A stretch of 5,576 bases of DNA from an uncultured Bacteroidota bacterium (GTDB taxonomy: Bacteria > Bacteroidota > Bacteroidia > Chitinophagales > Chitinophagaceae), in the NCBI GenBank assembly GCA_903944755.1, contig CAJATB010000181.1, positions 1 through 5,576 of the forward strand, in the 5' to 3' direction. The position numbers and the translations under genes are program-made. Positions 1 to 5,576 of this stretch are shown piece after piece. The notes below the pieces were generated by a model. It searched no databases and was not told where the DNA came from. It worked only from the letters and a program-made list of their open reading frames with translations. Every line of letters starts with the position of its first letter. The first letter of the stretch is position 1.

Positions 1-1334
1 GGATAGTAATTATTCGATCTATTGGGCAATAGCTTTATCCATCCTAAGCGGATATTATTGTATACAATTGCTTGCCATCCCTTGCCACCTGGCAAATTTA
101 AATCGGCCCTCCTTAGGTATTGCAATGCTGTTTCTTCCTCTACTTCAATGCTACCAAAAGGGAGGTTCGCCCAATTACTCATTGCCAAAGCATGGGAAGG
201 GATAAAGTCCTTCCCTTTTATTTCACCCAAACTAAGTCCCATTTTTTTTATGTATAAATGTTTAAGCAACGCTCTTAGTTCAGTTTCAAATTTTTTCGAC
301 AAAGCCAATATAGATGACTGATGATTTATGTAATCGTAGGTTAAGGGCAAATCAAAATAAGCTTGCACCACTTCTAATTCTTTTTTAGTAGTTGCAATTA
401 GTTTAACATCATCACTGAAAAAGCCTGACGTAGTTCCTTGCAACTTTTGAAACACAGCAATAAAAAAACCCTCCCCTTTTATTTTATCAGGATAAAACCT
501 AAAGCCTTTTGCATGCACATTTGGGCTTTCGCAAGCAACAATATTCCAAGCAGTTGGCAATGGTATGTCCACACTTTGCATACCTTGAATACCCCCAATA
601 AAATCCATCATTTTCTCGTCTTCAGAAAAAGAATAAGAACAAGTAGAATATATTAAATACCCACCTTCTTTTAAAGTGTCAATGCTATCCTCTATTATTC
701 TAGTTTGCCTAGTGCTGCAATGTTGCACGCTATCCAAACTCCAATGGTCAATAGCAGTGGGGTCCTTCCTAAACAATCCACTACCACTGCAAGGAGCGTC
801 AACCATTAACACATCAAAGAAATTAGGTAAGGCCTTAAAATGAGAAGGATCGTTCTGTGAAACAACAACATGATCCCCTCCCCATTTAGTAACATTTTCA
901 ACGAGTACTGCATTACGTTGTTTAATAGTTTCATTGGCAACCACTAAACCGTCTGGAAAATAATTTGCCATTAATGTTGTTTTACCTCCGGGGGCAGCAC
1001 ATAAGTCCAATACCTTTTCATTAGTAGGATTCGGAATTATTTGGGATAAAACATATTGCAAAAACATACTACTTGCTTCTTGTACATAATAAGCACCTGC
1101 ATGCCATAATGGGTCAGTAACAAAAAAAGGGCGTGCAGGTAAATAAAAGGCGCCGCTACACCATGGAATAGTTTGTGTATTATTTAAGAAACGATGTTTA
1201 CTTATATCAAATTGCTTAGCTGAATTTAGCCTTACCGAGGTTATTTGTTCTTTTAATGCATGCACAGCTACAAAGCTGTCTCGACTAAATCCAGGCAGGC
1301 CTTCTAAAGAATCTAAAAATGTGTTAGGTAGCAA
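1..1334 (-). CDS. RsmF-like 16S rRNA cytosine-C5 methyltransferase (NOL1/NOP2/Sun family), cut at window edge
   Basis: This cytoplasmic enzyme is predicted to methylate C5 of a cytosine in rRNA using SAM. I read 444 uninterrupted codons, ending in ...LLPNRSNNYY at the window edge, so probably only a few C-terminal residues are missing. The SAM-binding motif VLDLCAAPGGK is at residues 108-118. Motif IV, DAPCSGSG, holds Cys182, and motif VI, YSTCS, holds Cys232. In this family the motif VI cysteine attacks the base and the motif IV cysteine assists product release. The last ~140 residues resemble the PUA-like C-terminal RNA-binding domain of RsmF, which favours RsmF over RsmB (RsmB has an N-terminal NusB-like domain instead). 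The reading frame has no ATG before codon 90. TTG at 1334-1332 gives MLPNTF..., which fits the family's usual N-terminus, so I chose it. This start lies 9 bases after the upstream stop, in the same frame. The exact rRNA target is not shown by sequence. Confidence 0.9.
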   Translation of the reverse strand, partial: MLPNTFLDSLEGLPGFSRDSFVAVHALKEQITSVRLNSAKQFDISKHRFLNNTQTIPWCSGAFYLPARPFFVTDPLWHAGAYYVQEASSMFLQYVLSQIIPNPTNEKVLDLCAAPGGKTTLMANYFPDGLVVANETIKQRNAVLVENVTKWGGDHVVVSQNDPSHFKALPNFFDVLMVDAPCSGSGLFRKDPTAIDHWSLDSVQHCSTRQTRIIEDSIDTLKEGGYLIYSTCSYSFSEDEKMMDFIGGIQGMQSVDIPLPTAWNIVACESPNVHAKGFRFYPDKIKGEGFFIAVFQKLQGTTSGFFSDDVKLIATTKKELEVVQAYFDLPLTYDYINHQSSILALSKKFETELRALLKHLYIKKMGLSLGEIKGKDFIPSHALAMSNWANLPFGSIEVEEETALQYLRRADLNLPGGKGWQAIVYNNIRLGWIKLLPNRSNNYY

Positions 1335-1343
1335 TGGGAATAA

Positions 1344-2141
1344 TTAATATCGGATTATAAAATTTTCTTTTTCTTTTTGCGCTTTCCGAAAAAACACTAA
1401 ACCAATAAAAAATAAATCAATGGTGAGTGTTACCGACTTGTCGTTCTTAATTTCCGTCCACGCTTTTTCCATTTCTGCACTCCAATGAATATCATCAAAT
1501 ACTAAAACAGAAGCCTCATTCGATTTCGCTTTTAAGCAATTAAAATAGCGCATAGTGGGTTCATACTTATGATTGCCATCAACATAAGCAAAACCAATGT
1601 TTGTAATACTATCTAAATACACAGGAAGTGACATGTCAAAATCTCCTTCAATAAGCTCAACATTTTCTATCCCTAAATGAGCGAAATTTGCACGCGCATG
1701 CTTTGCCACATTAGGCGCACCCTCCATGGTAACTACTTTTCCTAAAGGATACGCGGCAGCTAAATAGCTAGTGGTAATACCCAAGGAAGTGCCCATTTCC
1801 AGCACAGTGGCTGGCTTAAAGTAATTTACTAAGCTCCCAAGTAAACGACTATATTTTTGGGGTTTCAAGGCAGCTTTTGCAATTGCGCTTACCGTTCTTT
1901 TGCTATTGTTATTTTGTCTTGATCCTGCACCTCTGTCCCATACTTCGACAAGTTCCCTGTTGGTTAACAAACGGGTGCGATACGCTTCTATGGAAGCTGG
2001 AAAAACAGGCGTGTTTTTTTTATTCAATACCTCCTTAATAAATGTATACACAAAAGGGGAGTGGACTCCATGGCCATTGCCATTAGCCGCTGTAAAATAA
2101 TACTGTAAATACTTGATAAAAAGTTTTGGCGTTGAGTACAT
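1344..2141 (-). CDS. Class I SAM-dependent methyltransferase of unknown substrate (O-methyltransferase/Methyltransf_24-like)
   Basis: This 265-residue protein has no signal peptide or membrane segment. It is a Rossmann-fold SAM methyltransferase. Motif I is VLEMGTSLGITT (residues 113-124). An acidic residue ending strand 2, Glu140 in VVTMEG, probably binds the SAM ribose. It is followed by EGDF (165-168), YVDGNHKYE (186-194) and FDDIHW (215-220), the pattern seen in caffeoyl-CoA-type O-methyltransferases and Methyltransf_24 proteins, where the Asp residues may bind a metal. The N-terminal ~100 residues carry GHGVHSPF (23-30), a motif I associate with a conserved Bacteroidota family; its role is unknown to me. 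The ATG at 2141 lies 4 bases after the folA stop, which suggests translational coupling. An in-frame start at 2210 would add 23 residues and overlap folA by 65 bases, and I judge it less likely. The methyl acceptor (small molecule, lipid or protein) cannot be told from sequence. Confidence 0.85.
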   Translation of the reverse strand: MYSTPKLFIKYLQYYFTAANGNGHGVHSPFVYTFIKEVLNKKNTPVFPASIEAYRTRLLTNRELVEVWDRGAGSRQNNNSKRTVSAIAKAALKPQKYSRLLGSLVNYFKPATVLEMGTSLGITTSYLAAAYPLGKVVTMEGAPNVAKHARANFAHLGIENVELIEGDFDMSLPVYLDSITNIGFAYVDGNHKYEPTMRYFNCLKAKSNEASVLVFDDIHWSAEMEKAWTEIKNDKSVTLTIDLFFIGLVFFRKAQKEKENFIIRY

Positions 2142-2145
2142 ACAG

Positions 2146-2637
2146 CTATTTTCTTTTCCAACATTCGATGTCAAAAGAAAATGCATGTTTTTCGTCTGCC
2201 GCAAAAACATCAGATGAATTTTTCAACCAGTCTTCATTTAAAACAGGGAAAAAAGTATCCCCATCAATAGTGGTGTGGACTCTTGTAAGCCAAATTTTAT
2301 GTGCAAATGGCAATGCCATTTCGTAAATCTGGCCGCCCCCAATTACCATCAATTCTTTATAATCTTCTTTTTCCGCTAATTGTATTGCTTCGCTTAAACT
2401 ATGCACAATACTAGCACCAGCTTGACTATAGTCAGCCTGATTGGTAAGGATAATATTCAACCTGCCAGGCAGTAACCTACTGCCCATGGATTCAAATGTT
2501 TTTCGTCCCATTAAAATGGGCATCGCCCAAGTAGTGTTCTTAAAAAACCTCATATCTTTTGGCAAATGCCAAAGCAATTGATTGTTCTTGCCTATTGCAT
2601 TATTATCAGAAGCAGCTACTACAAGGGTTATATTCAT
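2146..2637 (-). CDS. folA: Dihydrofolate reductase
   Basis: It reduces 7,8-dihydrofolate to tetrahydrofolate with NADPH in the cytoplasm, regenerating the cofactor oxidised by thymidylate synthase next door. At 163 residues it has the usual length of a bacterial chromosomal enzyme. The active-site block AIGKNNQLLWHLPKDMRFFK (residues 14-33) contains Trp23 and Asp28, matching E. coli Trp22 and the catalytic Asp27. MGRKTFES (43-50) and LPGRLNIILT (56-65) match the NADPH-binding and substrate-pocket segments, and VIGGGQIYE (98-106) is the glycine-rich cofactor loop. GDTFFP (126-131) matches the conserved C-terminal GDTxFP. All diagnostic residues are present, so the enzyme should be active. It starts 17 bases after the thyA stop, and its TAG stop is 4 bases before the next gene. 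The thyA-folA order is common in bacteria. Confidence 0.97.
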   Translation of the reverse strand: MNITLVVAASDNNAIGKNNQLLWHLPKDMRFFKNTTWAMPILMGRKTFESMGSRLLPGRLNIILTNQADYSQAGASIVHSLSEAIQLAEKEDYKELMVIGGGQIYEMALPFAHKIWLTRVHTTIDGDTFFPVLNEDWLKNSSDVFAADEKHAFSFDIECWKRK

Positions 2638-2654
2638 GCGTGATTTATTATTAA

Positions 2655-3449
2655 TTAAACAGCTACTGGCGCTTTAATCCCCGGGTGACTTTCATAGTTT
2701 TCTAATGTAAAATCAGAAAATTGGAAGGAGAAAATGTCTTTCACTTCTGGATTAATTTTCATTGTGGGCAAAGCAAACGGTGTTCTAGACAATTGCAACT
2801 TCGCTTGTTCAAAATGGTTATTATACAAATGGACGTCGCCAAAACTGTGCACAAAATCACCATACTGTAAACCACAAACCTGGGCGACCATCATGGTCAA
2901 TAATGCGTAGGAAGCAATATTAAAAGGCACTCCTAAAAAAACATCCGCACTACGTTGGTACAGCTGGCAGCTTAACTTTCCGTCTGCCACATAAAACTGA
3001 AACATATTATGACATGGCATCAATGCCATTTTGGACAACTCCCCTACATTCCAAGCACTCACAATCATTCTTCTGCTATCCGGCGTATTTTTAATTTGAT
3101 GTATTACTTCTGCAATTTGGTCAATCACTATACCATTGGCTCCTTCCCAGCTTCTCCATTGTTTGCCGTAAACTGGACCCAAGTCCCCATTTGCATCGGC
3201 CCATTCATCCCAAATGCGCACTCCATTTTCTTGTAAGTATTTTATATTGGTATCCCCTTTCAAGAACCACAATAATTCATGTACTATACTTTTTAAATGT
3301 ACTTTTTTAGTAGTGACCATTGGAAATCCTTTCGCCAAATCAAAACGCATTTGATAACCGAAACAACTTTTGGTTCCTGTACCTGTACGATCGGTTTTTT
3401 GTGCGCCCTCGTCTAGAATATGTTGTAATAAAGTTAGGTATTGTTGCAT
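2655..3449 (-). CDS. thyA: Thymidylate synthase (ThyA type)
   Basis: It makes dTMP from dUMP using 5,10-methylenetetrahydrofolate as both carbon donor and reductant, and releases dihydrofolate, the substrate of the downstream folA product. Starting at the ATG at 3449, the protein has 264 residues, the same length as E. coli ThyA, and key residues fall at identical numbers. These are Arg21 in DRTGTGT, Glu58 in HELLWFL, Trp80, Arg126-Arg127, the nucleophile Cys146 in MPCHN, Asp169 in RSAD, Asn177, and His207/Tyr209 in DVHLYNN. The C-terminus ends in PVAV, close to the usual PVAI tail that closes over the active site. A TTG 18 bases upstream could add six residues, but MQQYL aligns with the E. 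coli start MKQYL, so I kept the ATG. The gap to proline dehydrogenase is 35 bases with no terminator visible. The start codon lies in a short inverted repeat, listed separately. Confidence 0.98.
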   Translation of the reverse strand: MQQYLTLLQHILDEGAQKTDRTGTGTKSCFGYQMRFDLAKGFPMVTTKKVHLKSIVHELLWFLKGDTNIKYLQENGVRIWDEWADANGDLGPVYGKQWRSWEGANGIVIDQIAEVIHQIKNTPDSRRMIVSAWNVGELSKMALMPCHNMFQFYVADGKLSCQLYQRSADVFLGVPFNIASYALLTMMVAQVCGLQYGDFVHSFGDVHLYNNHFEQAKLQLSRTPFALPTMKINPEVKDIFSFQFSDFTLENYESHPGIKAPVAV

Positions 3450-3456
3450 GCTGCAA
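3444..3456. repeat. Short inverted repeat over the thyA start codon
   Basis: TTGCA and TGCAA arms of five bases are separated by a three-base spacer. On the minus strand the thyA ATG lies at the junction of spacer and arm, so the mRNA could form a small hairpin over the start codon. The stem is short and probably marginally stable, and chance is a fair explanation. The repeat itself is read directly from the sequence; any role is inference. Confidence 0.3.
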
Positions 3457-3484
3457 TTTACAACCAATACCCTTTAGTGTAAAA

Positions 3485-4687
3485 TCATTTTTTTGCTTTT
3501 CGACGTGCTAATTCGGTCCTGATTAGGGTTAATTCCCTGCTAGTTTGGCCATTCACGCTGGTATTCTCCTCGGCCCTGCGCATTAAATAAGGAATTACAT
3601 CTTGTAATGGACCAAAAGGTAAGTACTTGCTCACATTATAGCCAGCTGTAGACATATTAAAAGTGATATGATCACTCATTCCATATAATTGTGAAAAATG
3701 AACGTGCTCATGGTTTGCAACCATTCCTTTGTGCTCCATTTCCTTGGCAATAAGCAAATTGCTTTGTTCATTATGAGAGGCCAATATTAATGATATGGTA
3801 GCTGCATTTTTAAGACAATACGCAGCTGCTTCATCATAATCCTTATCGGTAGCATCTTTAGTATCATGAATTGGAGAAGGGTACCCGAGCTTTTCAGCGC
3901 GTGCTCTTTCTTTTTCCATATAAGCACCTCGCACCAATTTCGCACCTAAAATAAATTTACCTTCCAATGCTAATTTGTGAGATAACTGCAAAAAACTTAA
4001 ACGGTCATTTCTATATAACTGATACGTGTTATATACAACTGCTTTACTTTTATTATAAACAGTCATTAACTCGACAGCTAACCTATCAATAGGGTCTTGA
4101 ATCCATGTTTCTTCCGCATCAATTAATACTCCAATTCCTTTTTCACTTGCCATTTCACAAATTGCATACATTCTTTCTCGAACGCTTACCCAGGAAGCGT
4201 CTTCGGACTCACTATCATGAATTCCACTCCTTAACCTTGGTGCTTCATTAAGTTTTTCCAACAAAAACATGCTAGCAATTCCAGTTATTTTAACACTCAC
4301 AAAAGGAATATTTTGCTGTGTAGCTGCAAATTCAATTGCATTAATAATTTGATCCGTAACGTTGTCAAAATTTTCTTCTCCTTCCTTAGCTTCAACACCG
4401 TAATCCAAAATTACTTGTACTTTATAAGCACCCAATTGTTTACATATTCTTGCCGATTCTTCTAAAGTTTCCCCGCCAACAAATTGATTAAAAACAGTAC
4501 TGCGTAATATCCCATTAATAGGGAAACCTGATTTCATTAAAATTGGCGTCAATTTTGTTGCAATAGATGCAATCAAAGGACTTTGTATGGCACTAAACAA
4601 GAACCTTGCTTTTTTTAAATCAGCGGTTGTCTTGTATGCAAATGCATTCTGGGTATTTTCTAAGGATATATTCATGCTAACGTTCAT
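3485..4687 (-). CDS. Proline dehydrogenase (monofunctional, FAD-dependent)
   Basis: It oxidises L-proline to 1-pyrroline-5-carboxylate with FAD and passes electrons to the quinone pool, usually at the inner membrane surface. This is the first step of proline catabolism to glutamate. The 400-residue single-domain protein matches the (beta/alpha)8 barrel of the PutA proline dehydrogenase domain. Signature segments are STVFNQFVGGET (63-74), LIDAEETWIQDPID (188-201), AKLVRGAYME (249-258, with Lys250 at the FAD-contacting position), HDTKDATDKDYDEA (274-287), ASHNEQS (303-309) and LYGMSD (334-339). RRAEEN (370-375) is the RRxxEN motif whose arginines bind the proline carboxylate in PutA. There is no aldehyde dehydrogenase domain, so P5C dehydrogenase must be encoded elsewhere. 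ATGs at 4687 and 4675 are both possible starts. The upstream gap is 50 bases and holds a candidate promoter. Confidence 0.93.
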   Translation of the reverse strand: MNVSMNISLENTQNAFAYKTTADLKKARFLFSAIQSPLIASIATKLTPILMKSGFPINGILRSTVFNQFVGGETLEESARICKQLGAYKVQVILDYGVEAKEGEENFDNVTDQIINAIEFAATQQNIPFVSVKITGIASMFLLEKLNEAPRLRSGIHDSESEDASWVSVRERMYAICEMASEKGIGVLIDAEETWIQDPIDRLAVELMTVYNKSKAVVYNTYQLYRNDRLSFLQLSHKLALEGKFILGAKLVRGAYMEKERARAEKLGYPSPIHDTKDATDKDYDEAAAYCLKNAATISLILASHNEQSNLLIAKEMEHKGMVANHEHVHFSQLYGMSDHITFNMSTAGYNVSKYLPFGPLQDVIPYLMRRAEENTSVNGQTSRELTLIRTELARRKAKK

Positions 4688-4695
4688 TCGTATTG

Positions 4696-4727
4696 CAAAT
4701 ATCGGTTGTTCATTTTGAATGACAAAA
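4696..4727 (-). promoter_or_regulatory. Candidate Bacteroidota-type promoter before proline dehydrogenase
   Basis: On the minus strand, TTTTG (4727-4723) is followed after 19 bases by GATATTTG (4703-4696). This resembles the Bacteroidota -33 TTTG and -7 TAnnTTTG elements, with one mismatch in the latter. Transcription would begin a few bases before the first ATG at 4687, which would fit the second ATG at 4675 better. A small inverted repeat, TTCA-TTT-TGAA (4709-4719), lies between the two elements. The match is degenerate in AT-rich DNA, so this is a weak call. Confidence 0.25.
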
Positions 4728-4737
4728 TATAGTCAAC

Positions 4738-5454
4738 TTATATTGCTTGATGGTTAAAGGGTTGGATAACCATTTCACTTACTACACCAGAAACAGGTTG
4801 TTGACATAAGAACCAAATTGATTTTGCAGCTTCTTCGGCTTGAATCATTTTTTCTCTTTGCACTCTTAAATTTATAGTATCCCAGAATGGAGAATCAACC
4901 CCTCCTAAATATACTTGAGTGATCCGTATTTCTGTTCTTTTTAATTCTTCTCTAATAGATTGCATCATACCAACTAACGCATACTTGCTTGCGCAGTAAG
5001 CAGCTGCACCAGACATAGGTATTTTACCCAAAATGCCTGGAATATTAATGATCAAGCCTTTTTTAACCTCTACCATTTTAGGCAGTATTGCTTTTAATAC
5101 GTCAAAGGTACTCATCACGTTTACTTGAAATGAATTTAACATGTCAGTAGATGCTAGCTGATCAAAAGGCTTTATTAAACCAATCCCTGCTGCATTTATG
5201 AAAATATCAAAAGGCCCACTTACTGTTGATAAACTTGATGCAAATTGTTTAACTGATACTTGGTCAGCCAAGTCAACTTGAAGGACTTGTTCACTTGGAA
5301 TTTGAAATTTAGTAGCAAGCTCAGCAAGCTTTGCAGCACTCCTTCCAGCTACCCAAACAATAGCGCCACTACTATTTAATAATTGCACCAAATGAGCCCC
5401 AATTCCACCAGTTGCCCCTAAAACCAATACCTTCTTGTATTTCAATGTTTCCAT
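4738..5454 (-). CDS. Short-chain dehydrogenase/reductase with an atypical active site
   Basis: This 238-residue cytoplasmic protein is a classical-type SDR, a family of NAD(P)(H)-dependent oxidoreductases acting on carbonyl or hydroxyl groups. The nucleotide-binding glycine motif GATGGIG is at residues 13-19. Arg38 in AGRS suggests a preference for NADP(H). Asp61 in VDL contacts the adenine, and NAAG is at 87-90. Of the catalytic tetrad Asn-Ser-Tyr-Lys, Asn112, Tyr153 and Lys157 (YCASK) are present. The serine is not: the segment reads NIPGILG, and Gly140 sits 13 residues before the tyrosine, where FabG has Ser138. Activity may therefore be altered or serine-independent. The substrate is not identifiable. 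It is the first gene of the minus-strand run, 50 bases before proline dehydrogenase, and is divergent from the plus-strand gene starting at 5551. The ATG at 5454 puts the glycine motif at the normal distance from the N-terminus. Confidence 0.9.
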   Translation of the reverse strand: METLKYKKVLVLGATGGIGAHLVQLLNSSGAIVWVAGRSAAKLAELATKFQIPSEQVLQVDLADQVSVKQFASSLSTVSGPFDIFINAAGIGLIKPFDQLASTDMLNSFQVNVMSTFDVLKAILPKMVEVKKGLIINIPGILGKIPMSGAAAYCASKYALVGMMQSIREELKRTEIRITQVYLGGVDSPFWDTINLRVQREKMIQAEEAAKSIWFLCQQPVSGVVSEMVIQPFNHQAI

Positions 5455-5550
5455 AATTGCATTTTTACTATAACAACCTATTGCCTACTATTGTTTAGTA
5501 AAAGCATGTATTTTTACAGTAATAACCTTGAAAGTTCAAAATTCGTATTA
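5455..5550. promoter_or_regulatory. Divergent intergenic region with repeated TTTTAC motifs
   Basis: These 96 AT-rich bases separate two divergent starts and should hold both promoters. TTTTTAC occurs on the plus strand at 5462-5468 and 5511-5517, and TTTTAC occurs on the minus strand at 5503-5498. Two small inverted repeats are formed: TACTA-N5-TAGTA (5486-5500) and GTAAAA-N8-TTTTAC (5498-5517). On the plus strand, TATTTTTA (5509-5516) and TAACCTTG (5523-5530) each match the Bacteroidota -7 consensus TAnnTTTG at all but one position, but neither has a clear -33 partner. I found no convincing promoter for the minus-strand gene. The repeats could be operators or chance in AT-rich DNA. Confidence 0.35.
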
Positions 5551-5576
5551 ATGAAAATTATTGCTACCGAAATATA
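5551..5576 (+). CDS. Start of a divergent gene, product unknown (cut by window edge)
   Basis: The ATG at 5551 opens a frame reading MKIIATEI, which continues off the window. The hydrophobic first strand followed by a charged residue is typical of many cytoplasmic alpha/beta proteins, but eight residues do not identify a family. Support for it being real comes from its placement: a head-to-head arrangement with the reductase gene across a 96-base promoter-sized gap, and an A-rich stretch right before and after the ATG, as is common at Bacteroidota starts. Confidence 0.45.

Noticed and set aside
22..656. Plus-strand open frames at 22-321 and 438-656
   Set aside because: They lie opposite the RsmF-like gene, whose catalytic motifs are intact on the minus strand, and their translations show no recognisable domain.
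1..1334. RsmF-like gene as a pseudogene, because it lacks an ATG
   Set aside because: The frame is open for 444 codons with both catalytic cysteines and a full SAM motif, so a rare start codon explains it better than decay.
2142..2210. N-terminal extension of the SAM methyltransferase overlapping the end of folA
   Set aside because: The frame is open to an ATG at 2210, but these 23 residues lie inside folA coding sequence. An ATG at 2141, just after the folA stop, gives the natural N-terminus.
3450..3467. TTG start for thyA giving six more residues
   Set aside because: The ATG at 3449 gives 264 residues and exact residue numbering with E. coli ThyA; the extension has no match to the usual family start.
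3450..3484. Terminator between proline dehydrogenase and thyA
   Set aside because: No GC-rich stem followed by a T-run is present on the minus strand. The A-run at the end of proline dehydrogenase encodes its lysine tail.
1900..3511. Plus-strand open frames at 1900-2100, 2126-2326, 3009-3236 and 3320-3511
   Set aside because: All are antisense to the methyltransferase, folA or thyA and have no domain or start context of their own.
4682..4714. Direct repeat GTTCATT at 4682 and 4708
   Set aside because: Seven bases, two copies, one partly inside coding sequence; this is within chance for AT-rich DNA.

Overview
The window reads as chromosomal DNA of a Bacteroidota bacterium, most likely Chitinophagaceae-like. 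This is inferred from the AT-rich composition, the lack of Shine-Dalgarno sequences before the starts, the protein style, and a conserved methyltransferase with an N-terminal GHGVHSPF motif that I associate with this phylum. No search was run, so the taxonomy is inference. There is no mobile element, CRISPR array, RNA gene or tandem repeat, and no stretch over 100 bases lacks a gene.

Layout: six genes run head to tail on the minus strand, and one gene start lies on the plus strand at the right edge. In transcription order, right to left, they are: a short-chain dehydrogenase/reductase (5454-4738); a proline dehydrogenase (4687-3485); thymidylate synthase thyA (3449-2655); dihydrofolate reductase folA (2637-2146); a class I SAM-dependent methyltransferase of unknown substrate (2141-1344); and an RsmF-like rRNA m5C methyltransferase (1334 to beyond base 1, cut just before its C-terminus). 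The gaps are 50, 35, 17, 4 and 9 bases and no terminator-like hairpin is seen between the genes. They could therefore form one operon, possibly with a second promoter before the proline dehydrogenase. A 96-base divergent intergenic region (5455-5550) separates this block from a plus-strand gene of which only 8 codons are visible.

Function: thyA and folA form the classical thymidylate cycle. ThyA converts dUMP to dTMP and oxidises methylene-THF to DHF, and FolA reduces DHF back to THF. The two methyltransferases downstream use SAM and are translationally close-coupled to folA. The proline dehydrogenase starts proline catabolism, and its usual partner, P5C dehydrogenase, is not in the window. 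The block looks like housekeeping metabolism, not a defence or accessory island.

I found no convincing new multi-gene system. The points most worth a second look are: the short-chain dehydrogenase, which has glycine where the catalytic serine is expected; the RsmF-like gene, which has no ATG and must start on a rare codon in the same frame as the preceding stop; and the uncharacterised methyltransferase coupled to folA.
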